A stretch of 23,900 nucleotides of DNA from Archaeoglobus sp. (GTDB taxonomy: Archaea; Halobacteriota; Archaeoglobi; Archaeoglobales; Archaeoglobaceae). The stretch spans positions 1 to 23,900 of the forward strand of contig QNXS01000056.1 in the NCBI GenBank assembly GCA_003978865.1, written 5' to 3'. Shown one piece after another: positions 6,401 to 13,135 of this stretch. The position numbers and the translations under genes are program-made. Position 1 is the first letter of the stretch. Every line of letters begins with the position of its first letter. Under the pieces are notes generated by a model. The model worked only from the letters and a program-made list of their open reading frames with translations. It did no database searches and was not told the DNA's origin.

Positions 6401-6416
6401 AAATTTAAAAGTTTGC
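6401..6416 (-). promoter_or_regulatory. BRE/TATA promoter of tRNA-Pro
   Basis: On the minus strand GCAAAC is directly followed by TTTTAAATTT, centred about 25 bp upstream of the first tRNA base at 6380. This matches the archaeal BRE plus TATA arrangement and spacing closely. Confidence 0.72.
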
Positions 6417-6551
6417 GGTTGCTGATAAACAAACTCTTGAATAAACCCTGTTGTTATATAACTTGTTATGCAACTACTATTTAACTAATATTATAAAATA
6501 TTATAAATATTGTATTTAACTACTATTATACTATTTATTATATATTATATA
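6417..6551. repeat. AT-rich intergenic region with 18-bp direct repeats
   Basis: The gap between arfC and tRNA-Pro is almost pure A/T in its right part. TATTTAACTAATATTATA (6478-6495) recurs as TATTTAACTACTATTATA (6513-6530), 17 of 18 bases identical with a 35-bp offset. A short TATTATA run continues to the arfC stop. On the minus strand this is the 3' region of arfC and may serve as its terminator. No gene is seen. Confidence 0.5.
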
Positions 6552-7232
6552 TTATTGCATATCAGTTGCCTCTGTTTTGTAAACCGGGTTTGCTTCAAGC
6601 ACGAAACCTCTACCAACTCTCTCGGCTTTTAATAGCTCAAATTTTACAGGCGGATCTAGCCTACCCTCAACGAGATTCACTCCCTCTCCAAATGCAATTC
6701 CTCCGACATAAATGAACAACCTGTCAACTACCTTCTCCTTTAAAAAACTGGATATTACTCTTCCCCCGCCCTCAACCATAAGTTTTCTAATTCCATTCTC
6801 AAAAAGTATGTTCAAAAGTAGGGGTATGTCAACTTTTTTTTCTCCGCAAACAACAACCTTGGCAACATCTTTTAAAAGATTGATCCTGTCACGTCTGGCT
6901 ATCTTAGAAACAGCAACTAATGTTTCTGCATCATTCGAAAGAATGTTCGAGTTTAAGGGTAACCTAGCCTTACTGTCCAGAACAACTCTAACTGGATTTG
7001 GGCTTTTCCCCTCTTTAATTCTCTTCTCTCTGAGTTCCTTAGATTTTACAGTTAGAGATGGATTATCAGCAATAACTGTCCCTATCCCTACAAGAACAGC
7101 ATCACTTTCAGCTCTCAATCTGTCAACCCTCTTCATATCATCTCTGCACGATATTCTTACTTGTCTTCTTCTCCAGTCTGTTATTCGCCCGTCAATGCTC
7201 ATAGCTGCGTTGATAAATACAAAAGGTCTCAT
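6552..7232 (-). CDS. arfC: 2,5-diamino-6-ribosylamino-4(3H)-pyrimidinone 5'-phosphate reductase
   Basis: The 226-aa product is the stand-alone RibD C-terminal (dihydrofolate-reductase-like) domain. It uses NADPH to reduce the ribose of the early riboflavin/F420 precursor, converting ribosylamino- to ribitylaminopyrimidine phosphate. Archaea do this step before deamination. Family motifs are N-terminal FINAAMSIDGRI, the SDAVLVGIGTVIADNPSLTV stretch, PVRVVLDSKARLP and MVEGGGRVISSFL (the nucleotide-binding glycine turn). Length is normal (about 215-230 aa). The ATG is one base beyond the TGA of the CinA-like gene, so the pair is translationally coupled. Both genes belong to cofactor metabolism, if the upstream protein is indeed molybdopterin- or nicotinamide-related. 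Confidence 0.93.
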   Translation of the reverse strand: MRPFVFINAAMSIDGRITDWRRRQVRISCRDDMKRVDRLRAESDAVLVGIGTVIADNPSLTVKSKELREKRIKEGKSPNPVRVVLDSKARLPLNSNILSNDAETLVAVSKIARRDRINLLKDVAKVVVCGEKKVDIPLLLNILFENGIRKLMVEGGGRVISSFLKEKVVDRLFIYVGGIAFGEGVNLVEGRLDPPVKFELLKAERVGRGFVLEANPVYKTEATDMQ

Positions 7233-7233
7233 C

Positions 7234-7983
7234 TCAGGTCATCTCTCTGTAGGGTATTCCCCTGTTCTCCAAAGCTCTGATAAACTCCTCTTTTGCCTTT
7301 CCAACCTCTGTTCTGTTATGACCGCTGAACTTAATGTTTATGTAACCTGTCTTGGGATAACTTCCTATACTAACACCACTGTACTTTTTGTTTAGATCTT
7401 CAAGTAAATCAGCGATCCTATCCTCAAAACCTTCGACTCTAACTCTCTCCTCATAGTAAGGTGTACAACCAAACATCTTCTCAACTTTTGAAAATATGTC
7501 CTTCATTTCCTCCGGCACTCCCGGCATTGCAAGAACGTTCTCCACAATAAATCCGGGAGCTGCTCCAACATCATTTTTTATGACTTTCGCCCCTTCAGGC
7601 AATGTTGCCATTTTTTCTATTGCCTCTCTGCTTTCAACCCTACCCTCCATCATCCTGACAGCCTCCAAATTTAGTACAAGTTTTTTGTTTAGGGCTTTTG
7701 CAATTCCCTCAACCGTAACATCATCGTGAGTTACACCGAGACCGCCTGTGACAATAACAAAATCAGACATCTCTCTCAGTCTTTTTAGTTCCGAGGAAAT
7801 CTCCTCAACATCATCTGGAACGACAACGATCCTTCGTACTTCGTGACCAGATACTGTTAATCTCTTGGCTAAGTACGTTGCATTGGTGTTGGATATATCT
7901 CCCGAAAGGATCTCATTACCGATGCTGAGAATTGAAAAGACCATCGGTATGTTCATGCCATTCATGCCATTCATATTACTCAT
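7234..7983 (-). CDS. CinA-like / molybdopterin-binding-fold protein (COG1058)
   Basis: The 249-aa protein has the MoCF_biosynth fold of the CinA N-terminal domain: FSILSIGNEILSGDISNTNATYLAKRL, VVVPDD, FVIVTGGLGVTHDDVTVEGIAKAL and GAAPGFIVENVLAMPGVPEEM. Such proteins bind molybdopterin-like or nucleotide ligands; bacterial CinA relatives act on ADP-ribose or nicotinamide mononucleotide. The archaeal stand-alone form has no firmly assigned role. There is no C-terminal deamidase domain. The start is ambiguous: in-frame ATGs occur at 7983, 7974, 7965, 7956 and 7944. The upstream TATA-like AAATTTAA (about 8000-8007) is closest in spacing to 7983/7974, whereas family alignment suggests the core begins near 7944. 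Confidence 0.87.
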   Translation of the reverse strand: MSNMNGMNGMNIPMVFSILSIGNEILSGDISNTNATYLAKRLTVSGHEVRRIVVVPDDVEEISSELKRLREMSDFVIVTGGLGVTHDDVTVEGIAKALNKKLVLNLEAVRMMEGRVESREAIEKMATLPEGAKVIKNDVGAAPGFIVENVLAMPGVPEEMKDIFSKVEKMFGCTPYYEERVRVEGFEDRIADLLEDLNKKYSGVSIGSYPKTGYINIKFSGHNRTEVGKAKEEFIRALENRGIPYREMT

Positions 7984-8052
7984 TTACGCTAAAAGGTTAA
8001 ATTTTTTTGGTTGATGGGCTGTGTATTTTATTCAAACACTAATGCTGAAAAC

Positions 8053-8061
8053 CTTTTATAT
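8053..8061 (+). promoter_or_regulatory. TATA box of the actin-like gene (leaderless)
   Basis: CTTTTATAT, preceded by the BRE-like CTGAAAAC, is centred 25 bp upstream of the ATG at 8082. This spacing puts transcription start at or next to the ATG. It also shows that an upstream in-frame TTG at 8061 lies inside the promoter and is not the start. Confidence 0.75.
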
Positions 8062-8081
8062 TGCTTACTCATTCTACCCCT

Positions 8082-9077
8082 ATGACTCACGTTGGGCTTG
8101 ACATAGGTACAAATTACACAAAAGCAACAAAGGATGGAAAAGAAGTTAAAATTTTTCCAAGCTTGGTTGCATACGGTGAAGAAAAAGACTGGAGTCTTAC
8201 GGGAGAATCAAAGGATGTGTATGTGGGAGAAGAGGCACTGACAATAATTCAGAGTATGGAAAATGTGGAGGCTCTCAGACCGCTTCATGAGGGGAGGCTG
8301 ATACATAAGTCATATATCGAACTCGCAAAGCACGCTCTTGAAATATTGAAGGTTAAACCTGAAGTTGTGGCTACGGGCTTACCTGTAAAATCTTCCAGAA
8401 AAGAAAGAGAAGAACTGGCAGCAGACATAAAATCAAAGCTCGGAATCGATGTTTTGGTATTTCCGGAACCGGTAGGAACTCTTGCCTACATGGGTATAGA
8501 CACTGGTGTTTGCATTGATATAGGCTTTGGAACAACAGATATGTTAGTTCTGAGCGGAATGGAGTACCTCAAAGGAGACACCATGCTTGTAGGTGTTGAC
8601 TGGCTGTTTGATAACATAGATGTGATTGTGAGAAATAAGGTGGGAATAAATATAACGCCGGAGGAGCTTACAAATCTTGTAATCGATGAAAACTACGAAA
8701 TTGGAAGAATAAGAAGTGGGAAAAGAATTACAGTAAAACACAGCGATATTGAAGAAGACTACAGAAGATTGGTCAAAGTGTGGGTAGAAAGAATTGCAAA
8801 CAGAATTAAGCTGATGCTTGAAGGACTCTCAACTGCTATAGTTGATAACATGGTTATAACAGGTGGTGGAGCTTTGCTGCCGGGAGTTAAAAACGAGTTT
8901 GAAGACGCTTTTAGAGAAATAACAGAGATAAAAACACCCGACAGGCCCATAGAAGCAAACGCTCTCGGTTACTACAAGCTTGCTGAAGCTATAGTTAAAA
9001 GCTCAGTAAAAAGTGAAGCACAGGAAATTAAGGAAGACAAAGAAGATGAAAAAAAGAAGAAAGGGAAAAAGAAGTAG
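8082..9077 (+). CDS. Actin-like ATPase (ParM/Ta0583 class)
   Basis: The 331-aa product has the five actin-superfamily motifs: phosphate-1 GLDIGTNYTK near the N-terminus, connect-1 VFPEPVGTLAYMG, phosphate-2 CIDIGFGTTDM, adenosine MVITGGGALLPG and connect-2 PIEANALGYYKLAE. The size and FPSLVAYGEE segment are like archaeal Ta0583 and plasmid ParM-type proteins, and unlike eukaryotic-like crenactin. It probably forms nucleotide-dependent filaments; its cargo is unknown. No plasmid adaptor (ParR-like) gene or centromere repeat is adjacent, so chromosomal use in cell shape or DNA positioning is possible. The C-terminus ends in about 20 very charged residues (DKEDEKKKKGKKK), outside the fold. A 13-bp tandem duplication overlaps the stop codon. 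Confidence 0.88.
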   Translation: MTHVGLDIGTNYTKATKDGKEVKIFPSLVAYGEEKDWSLTGESKDVYVGEEALTIIQSMENVEALRPLHEGRLIHKSYIELAKHALEILKVKPEVVATGLPVKSSRKEREELAADIKSKLGIDVLVFPEPVGTLAYMGIDTGVCIDIGFGTTDMLVLSGMEYLKGDTMLVGVDWLFDNIDVIVRNKVGINITPEELTNLVIDENYEIGRIRSGKRITVKHSDIEEDYRRLVKVWVERIANRIKLMLEGLSTAIVDNMVITGGGALLPGVKNEFEDAFREITEIKTPDRPIEANALGYYKLAEAIVKSSVKSEAQEIKEDKEDEKKKKGKKK

Positions 9078-9089
9078 GAAAAAGAAGTA
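9064..9089 (+). repeat. 13-bp tandem duplication at the actin-like gene stop codon
   Basis: GGAAAAAGAAGTA occurs twice head to tail (9064-9076 and 9077-9089). The first copy encodes the last lysines and most of the TAG stop; the second lies just after the stop. It suggests replication slippage in the lysine-rich 3' end. Confidence 0.8.
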
Positions 9090-9277
9090 GGACTGTAACT
9101 ATTTTTAAATTTAGGCTGTAATTTTTCAGCTGTTTATTGAATTTTGGAAAAGCTATTTACTAAACAAAATTTTTAAAGCAGATAGTGTGGGCAAAGACAT
9201 ATATTCAATACTCGGTAAAACCCGTAAAATTGTAATAATAGTTATGAAATATAGACGTTCAAAAAGTGGGTGAGGTT
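9090..9277 (+). promoter_or_regulatory. Intergenic region and leader before the NYN/mfnD operon
   Basis: No gene is seen in this stretch of about 190 bp. Strong TATA-like elements occur at about 9101-9111 (ATTTTTAAATTT) and 9166-9177 (AAATTTTTAAAG). The second would give a leader of about 75 nt before the ATG at 9278, unusually long for this window. A direct repeat CGGTAAAA/CCGTAAAA lies near 9215-9230. A GTGAGGT Shine-Dalgarno immediately precedes the start. Confidence 0.4.
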
Positions 9278-9868
9278 ATGGCAATAAAGAAGAAACTCAG
9301 TTTCTCAAAACTTCAGAAAATAAAAAACTACCTGTCATCTCGCAAGCAAGACAGGATAAAAGTTGGAGTTCTTGTAGATGGACCCAACATGCTAAGAAAA
9401 GAGTTTAATGTAAATCTTCAGGAGATTAGAGAGATACTTTCAGAGTACGGAAATATAAAAGTTGCTAAGGTTTTTCTCAACCAGTACGCTAGTGAGAAAC
9501 TTGTAGAGGCAATAGAAAATCAGGGATTTGAACCTATAATAACGTCAGGTGATGTGGATGTTAGAATGGCTGTTGAAGCAATGGAACTCATATACAACGA
9601 TGCAATAGATGCAATAGCTCTCGTAACAAGGGATGCTGACTTTAAATCTGTGCTAAAAAAGGCTATGGAGCTCGGGAAGGAAACAATAATAATCGGGGCT
9701 GAACCGGGATTCTCTGCTGCACTTAAGAATTCTGCAGATTTTGCTATCGTTCTCAACGAGGATGAGGAAGAGAAAGAAATGAATGAGGAAATTGGAAAAA
9801 ATGAAGAAAATGACGGGAGAGTAATTGTAAGTGATGTAGAAAAGTGTATTGAAGATGAGCTGTATTAA
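9278..9868 (+). CDS. NYN-domain (PIN-like) putative ribonuclease
   Basis: The 196-aa product has an NYN/LabA-type PIN-like nuclease fold. Acidic and polar residues sit at strand ends: VGVLVDGPNMLRKE (first Asp), ITSGDVDVRMAVEAMEL (middle Asp) and ALVTRDADFKSVLKKAMELGKETIIIG (third cluster). These residues coordinate the metal in the family, so RNase activity is likely. It matches a conserved archaeal family of unknown function. The last 40 residues are Glu/Asn-rich and probably disordered. The start is the ATG at 9278, because the upstream GTG at 9266 sits within a GTGAGGT Shine-Dalgarno region. Its 3' end overlaps mfnD by 14 bp, implying coupled translation. Confidence 0.85.
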   Translation: MAIKKKLSFSKLQKIKNYLSSRKQDRIKVGVLVDGPNMLRKEFNVNLQEIREILSEYGNIKVAKVFLNQYASEKLVEAIENQGFEPIITSGDVDVRMAVEAMELIYNDAIDAIALVTRDADFKSVLKKAMELGKETIIIGAEPGFSAALKNSADFAIVLNEDEEEKEMNEEIGKNEENDGRVIVSDVEKCIEDELY

Positions 9869-10898
9869 GCCATTTATATTTGAATTTGCTGGAAATACTG
9901 GAAATACTGTCTTTACAAATCCGTGTATAGCTGTTGAAGGATTAGCTATGTTTTCAACACTGATGAGGGATTTTTCAAGTTTTTGCAGTCCAGTATCTTT
10001 TGCATCTGCAAATGCCCCAGTGTGGAATGCGATAATTTCCGATTACTTTACCCCAAACTGGATTGATAGAATTGACAGGACTTCAGGAGATGTGTTTGAA
10101 AAATTTAAGGAATACTGTGAAATGAGTGATTGCACTCTAATTGTAGCTCCGGAAGATGACATGTTACTGTACAAGTTGAGTAAAATTGCTGATAAACACA
10201 ATAATCTCGGTTCTTCCGCTGAAAGCGTAAAAATAACATCTGATAAGTGGGTTTTGTATAAAAGACTTAAAGGAAAGGTTGACCTTCCAGAAACATCTCT
10301 TCGACCTCTGAGCGTAAAACATCTTATCAAACCAAGAACATCCTGCGGGGGTGCGGGTATAAAAATAAATACTAAAAATAAAAATTCCAATAAAAGTGAT
10401 TGCAATTGCATATATCAAGAATTTATTGATGGCATTGATTTAAGTGTGTCTCTTGTAGCAGGAGATGATATAAATGTTATAAGTATAAATAAACAGCTAC
10501 TTAAAGATTTTGAGTATGCTGGAGCAATAGTTCCGTTTAGACTCTCTATGAAAGAATTAAACGAAATAATTTCGGCAGCTGTGGAAACTGTTAGCTCTCT
10601 CAGGATTTTCGGGTATTGCGGTATTGATATCGTATATGGTGATAGAGCCTACGTTGTTGATGTAAATGCCAGGCTAACAACACCTGCTGTTACATTTAAG
10701 GCATCATACGGAATTAACGTTGGGAAAATAATAATTAATAACTTTGATGGCAAGCTAAATTTAGAAACAAAAAGATGCGTGTGCACAAAACTTCTGAAAA
10801 CTGATAGAAACGTAACCGGTTGTGAAGAACTTGTGAAATATTGTGATAGTAAGATTGTATTAGAAATTTTACATGACAAGTGTATAAAAGTTAATTAA
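9855..10898 (+). CDS. mfnD: ATP-grasp ligase, probable tyramine-L-glutamate ligase
   Basis: The 347-aa protein belongs to the archaeal ATP-grasp family (COG1821) that contains MfnD. MfnD joins glutamate to tyramine in methanofuran synthesis. Visible landmarks are an N-terminal FAGNTGNTVFTNPCIAVEGLAM segment and VAPEDDMLLYKLSKIA. The ATP-grasp core follows: SDKWVLYKRL, IKPRTSCGGAGIKI (ATP-binding lysine and glycine-rich loop), YQEFIDGIDLSVSLVAGD and the metal-binding end VVDVNARLTTPAV. Length is slightly above the family norm of about 290-320 aa. The ATG at 9855 overlaps the NYN gene. Function is assigned by family resemblance; other ligases in this family are possible. Methanofuran is used in the C1 pathway of methanogens and Archaeoglobus. 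Confidence 0.78.
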   Translation: MSCIKPFIFEFAGNTGNTVFTNPCIAVEGLAMFSTLMRDFSSFCSPVSFASANAPVWNAIISDYFTPNWIDRIDRTSGDVFEKFKEYCEMSDCTLIVAPEDDMLLYKLSKIADKHNNLGSSAESVKITSDKWVLYKRLKGKVDLPETSLRPLSVKHLIKPRTSCGGAGIKINTKNKNSNKSDCNCIYQEFIDGIDLSVSLVAGDDINVISINKQLLKDFEYAGAIVPFRLSMKELNEIISAAVETVSSLRIFGYCGIDIVYGDRAYVVDVNARLTTPAVTFKASYGINVGKIIINNFDGKLNLETKRCVCTKLLKTDRNVTGCEELVKYCDSKIVLEILHDKCIKVN

Positions 10899-10950
10899 GA
10901 TAGTTCGAAACTTTGAAATACTTTACGAATAATAATTTATGGGTGATGCT

Positions 10951-11301
10951 ATGGTAAAGGCAATTATACTTTGCTGTGACCTGATAAGGGATAAGCAGTG
11001 CATAGGCTGCGAAAGATGCCTAACTGCTGCAAGAGAGAGGCTTGGAGAATTTGAGAAGTTTGACAAAGTAGAAATTGTAGGAATTGTGAGCTGTGGTGGA
11101 TGTCCCGGAAACTACATACCCAGACTCAAACTGTTCAATAAATGGATAGATGGCTTTGATGACTATGAGGTTGTATTCTTAGGAAACTGCATTAAAGCAG
11201 CTACTTCTTTTTCGGGCTGTCCACTTGATCCGGGAGAAGTGGCACATATAATAAAGGAAAAACTTGGGAAAGAAGTTATAATAGGCACGCATCCTTGGTA
11301 G
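10951..11301 (+). CDS. CGGC-domain putative metal-binding protein
   Basis: The 116-aa cytoplasmic protein carries the pattern of the CGGC domain. It starts with AIILCCDLIRDKQCIGCERC, continues with GIVSCGGCPGNYIPR, and ends with FLGNCIKAATSFSGCPLD. Nine cysteines in these three clusters suggest bound metal or an Fe-S centre. Family members are short, widespread in anaerobes and uncharacterised. The ATG at 10951 is chosen over one at 10939 because GGTGAT, a Shine-Dalgarno sequence, lies between them at the right distance. The next gene begins 4 bp after its stop, so the two are probably cotranscribed. Confidence 0.85.
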   Translation: MVKAIILCCDLIRDKQCIGCERCLTAARERLGEFEKFDKVEIVGIVSCGGCPGNYIPRLKLFNKWIDGFDDYEVVFLGNCIKAATSFSGCPLDPGEVAHIIKEKLGKEVIIGTHPW

Positions 11302-11305
11302 ATCT

Positions 11306-11785
11306 ATGAAACTCAAAAATAGGAAAGACAAAATTGCAACAGCTTGGAAGGAAGCTTTGCTCTCAGGTTATGCTGTGAAACCAATGGTGGAAATAGAGGA
11401 GTATATTGAAAGCTGTACAAAAAGAATCATGGATTATATAGACTCCTTCTGTAAAGGGGAGAACAGCAATGTTGACATTGTGGAGGCTGTAGATGATCTG
11501 ATGAGGTACCTTGCTACAGATAGCAAGCTCGGTCCCGGTGACAGCATAAGACAGATACTCTATCTCAAAAATATAGCTCTTAAAGTTGATCCAAAAATGA
11601 GTATAGATGAGTTTGTCAGGTTCAGTAATGCAGTGGATGAGGTGGCATGTCTGGCATTTAACAAGTATATGGAGGCAAAGGAGCATATATACTTACTCAG
11701 AGTCAAGGAGAAGGAAGGATTAATAGACATGCTAAGAAAGGCTATGTCCTATTACGAAAAGTATTATGGAGAGTTACCAGAATAA
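11306..11785 (+). CDS. Uncharacterised all-helical archaeal protein
   Basis: The 159-aa product is predicted entirely helical, soluble and charged, with no signal peptide or known catalytic motif. Segments such as IVEAVDDLMRYLATDSKLGPGDSIRQILYLKNIAL and MSIDEFVRFSNAVDEVACLAFNKYMEAKEHIYLL look like a conserved helical bundle. I do not recognise the family with certainty; it could be one of the archaeal DUFs found in Archaeoglobales and methanogens. The ATG is 4 bp downstream of the CGGC gene stop, without a clear separate promoter. A symmetric A/T terminator follows. Confidence 0.72.
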   Translation: MKLKNRKDKIATAWKEALLSGYAVKPMVEIEEYIESCTKRIMDYIDSFCKGENSNVDIVEAVDDLMRYLATDSKLGPGDSIRQILYLKNIALKVDPKMSIDEFVRFSNAVDEVACLAFNKYMEAKEHIYLLRVKEKEGLIDMLRKAMSYYEKYYGELPE

Positions 11786-11786
11786 T

Positions 11787-11822
11787 TGTTTTTTAATTTT
11801 TTATTTTTAAAATAAAAATTAA
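11787..11822. terminator. Bidirectional A/T hairpin terminator
   Basis: A nearly perfect palindrome, TTTTTATTTT-T-AAAATAAAAA (11801-11819 region), flanked by T-runs on one strand and A-runs on the other, lies between the convergent helical-protein gene and fbp. Each transcript would end in a U-rich tract, the usual archaeal termination signal. Confidence 0.65.
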
Positions 11823-11850
11823 CTAAAAAATTGATTAAATCAACTTAAAA

Positions 11851-12966
11851 TTAAACTTTTTCAAACCTATCTTCAAGTTTCTCTAAGACTTTGGGCAGTG
11901 TTGTGTATTCCATATCTTCATGTGGTAATCTGTGCGGTTCAAAAGGTCCGTGTCTTCTCATGTATTCGGCAATCTCCTGAGCTCTTTTTCTCGTGTAGTC
12001 AAATGCAGGGTCATCAAACATATCTACTGGACCAACAAGCCAGCCATCTCCGACCTGAAAACCAGCACCTATAACTCTCGGTGGACCGTCAAATCGCGTA
12101 CATTTGGCATACTTGAATGGAACAGGCATCAAAGGCCCATTGTGACTGCCCCTCATCCATCCACTTACAAGGTGCGGAAATGCAAACGCCTCTAAAACTT
12201 CTCCAACTGCCGGTAAACCACTCTGCGCCCTTACAAGAGCAACTGGGTCGTCTTTACCAACGTACTCTCCAGCAATCTGATAGAGTTTTTCGGTGCTTAT
12301 TACTGCAACAGGTTCATCTGGAGGAAGTTTACCCCCCTCTTTTGGAAACACCCTCTTTATTACAAATCTTGATTTTCCACCTATCAGTGCAAGAATATCA
12401 TACATTTCTTCTGGTGAGTTCATAAAAACTCTTTTATGTTCCATAATATCCCATATCTCGAAAACAAATCCGTTATGCAGTGATGGGTCTATTACAAGTC
12501 CGGCAGTATTAAATGGATCAGCAAACATCCTGAATATCGGCAGGTTAAATGCTCCGGGCTCGGTTTTGTCCATCATAAAAGCTATCAACGGCTCAGCTTT
12601 TCTCGGTGTAAACTCCATCTCCGCAACCCCCGGACCCATACCTCTGACGTTTCCGGAGAATGCATCTTTCAAAAGATCCTGTCCAGCACCATAGAGCTTT
12701 AGCTCCTTTGCTTTTGCTGTGCAGCTCTCAAACACTTCCCATGCTATTCCATGTATCTTTTCACTGTCGACTCCCTCTCTGTGAAGCATAATAAGTTCGG
12801 TATCATCTCCACAGTTTAGAACCCTGTAATCGAGGATATCTCCATTTTGCTTTTTCTCCTCAAGAATAGATTCTGCAATTTCCAATGTTTCCTTCCACAC
12901 TACAGCATGTCCAGGGCAGCTACCTATATCTGCCTTTATAAGGCTCACAGTTATTTTCCCGTCCAT
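11851..12966 (-). CDS. fbp: Fructose-1,6-bisphosphate aldolase/phosphatase
   Basis: The 371-aa enzyme is the bifunctional archaeal type V FBPase. It condenses dihydroxyacetone phosphate with glyceraldehyde 3-phosphate and then removes the C1 phosphate, making gluconeogenesis one-way. Motifs: TVSLIKADIGSCPGH at the N-terminus (metal/phosphate site), GDDTELIM, RGMGPGVAEMEFTPRKAEP, AFNLPIFRMFADPFNTAGLVIDP (139-161) and Y235-V-G-K238 in GEYVGKDDPVALVRAQ. The last matches the Tyr/Lys pair used for Schiff-base chemistry in this family. Full length and intact. A GGTGG Shine-Dalgarno precedes the ATG at 12966, and a TATA core, AAGCTTAAATT on the minus strand, lies at 12988-12998. A decayed partial copy exists at about 13925-13984. 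Confidence 0.97.
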   Translation of the reverse strand: MDGKITVSLIKADIGSCPGHAVVWKETLEIAESILEEKKQNGDILDYRVLNCGDDTELIMLHREGVDSEKIHGIAWEVFESCTAKAKELKLYGAGQDLLKDAFSGNVRGMGPGVAEMEFTPRKAEPLIAFMMDKTEPGAFNLPIFRMFADPFNTAGLVIDPSLHNGFVFEIWDIMEHKRVFMNSPEEMYDILALIGGKSRFVIKRVFPKEGGKLPPDEPVAVISTEKLYQIAGEYVGKDDPVALVRAQSGLPAVGEVLEAFAFPHLVSGWMRGSHNGPLMPVPFKYAKCTRFDGPPRVIGAGFQVGDGWLVGPVDMFDDPAFDYTRKRAQEIAEYMRRHGPFEPHRLPHEDMEYTTLPKVLEKLEDRFEKV

Positions 12967-12987
12967 ATTATTATTACCACCACAAAC

Positions 12988-12998
12988 AATTTAAGCTT
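12988..12998 (-). promoter_or_regulatory. fbp promoter core
   Basis: AAGCTTAAATT on the minus strand, centred about 27 bp before the fbp ATG and preceded by CCAAA, fits a BRE/TATA. The identical 11-mer is used in the opposite orientation before the kaiC-like gene. Confidence 0.55.
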
Positions 12999-13065
12999 TT
13001 GGTACTACAAAATTATAAGAAGTGTTGACACTCATTAGGTAAAGATTTATTTGGGAAAATGCTAT

Positions 13066-13076
13066 AAGCTTAAATT
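13066..13076 (+). promoter_or_regulatory. kaiC-like gene promoter core
   Basis: AAGCTTAAATT in the plus direction would start transcription near 13096, giving a leader of about 40 nt. The leader contains a GAGGTGA Shine-Dalgarno 7 bp before the ATG at 13136. An inverted repeat, ACCAGC (13077-13082) and GCTGGT (13100-13105), brackets the predicted start site. Confidence 0.5.
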
Positions 13077-13135
13077 ACCAGCATAACCTTTGAAAACTTG
13101 CTGGTGTAAGGGTATGAAGTTGAGGTGAATATGAT

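Noticed and set aside
8008..8052. Possible C/D box small RNA between the CinA-like and actin-like genes (TGATGG ... CTGA with GGTT/AACC ends)
   Set aside because: Box C is imperfect and no internal D'/C' boxes are present; the right end runs into the actin promoter.
8061..8081. Upstream TTG extension of the actin-like gene
   Set aside because: The TTG overlaps the TATA box (8053-8061). The ATG at 8082 has exact leaderless spacing and begins right before the phosphate-1 motif.
12293..12694. Long open frame antisense to fbp
   Set aside because: fbp is unmistakable and intact on the minus strand; the antisense peptide shows no recognisable domain.
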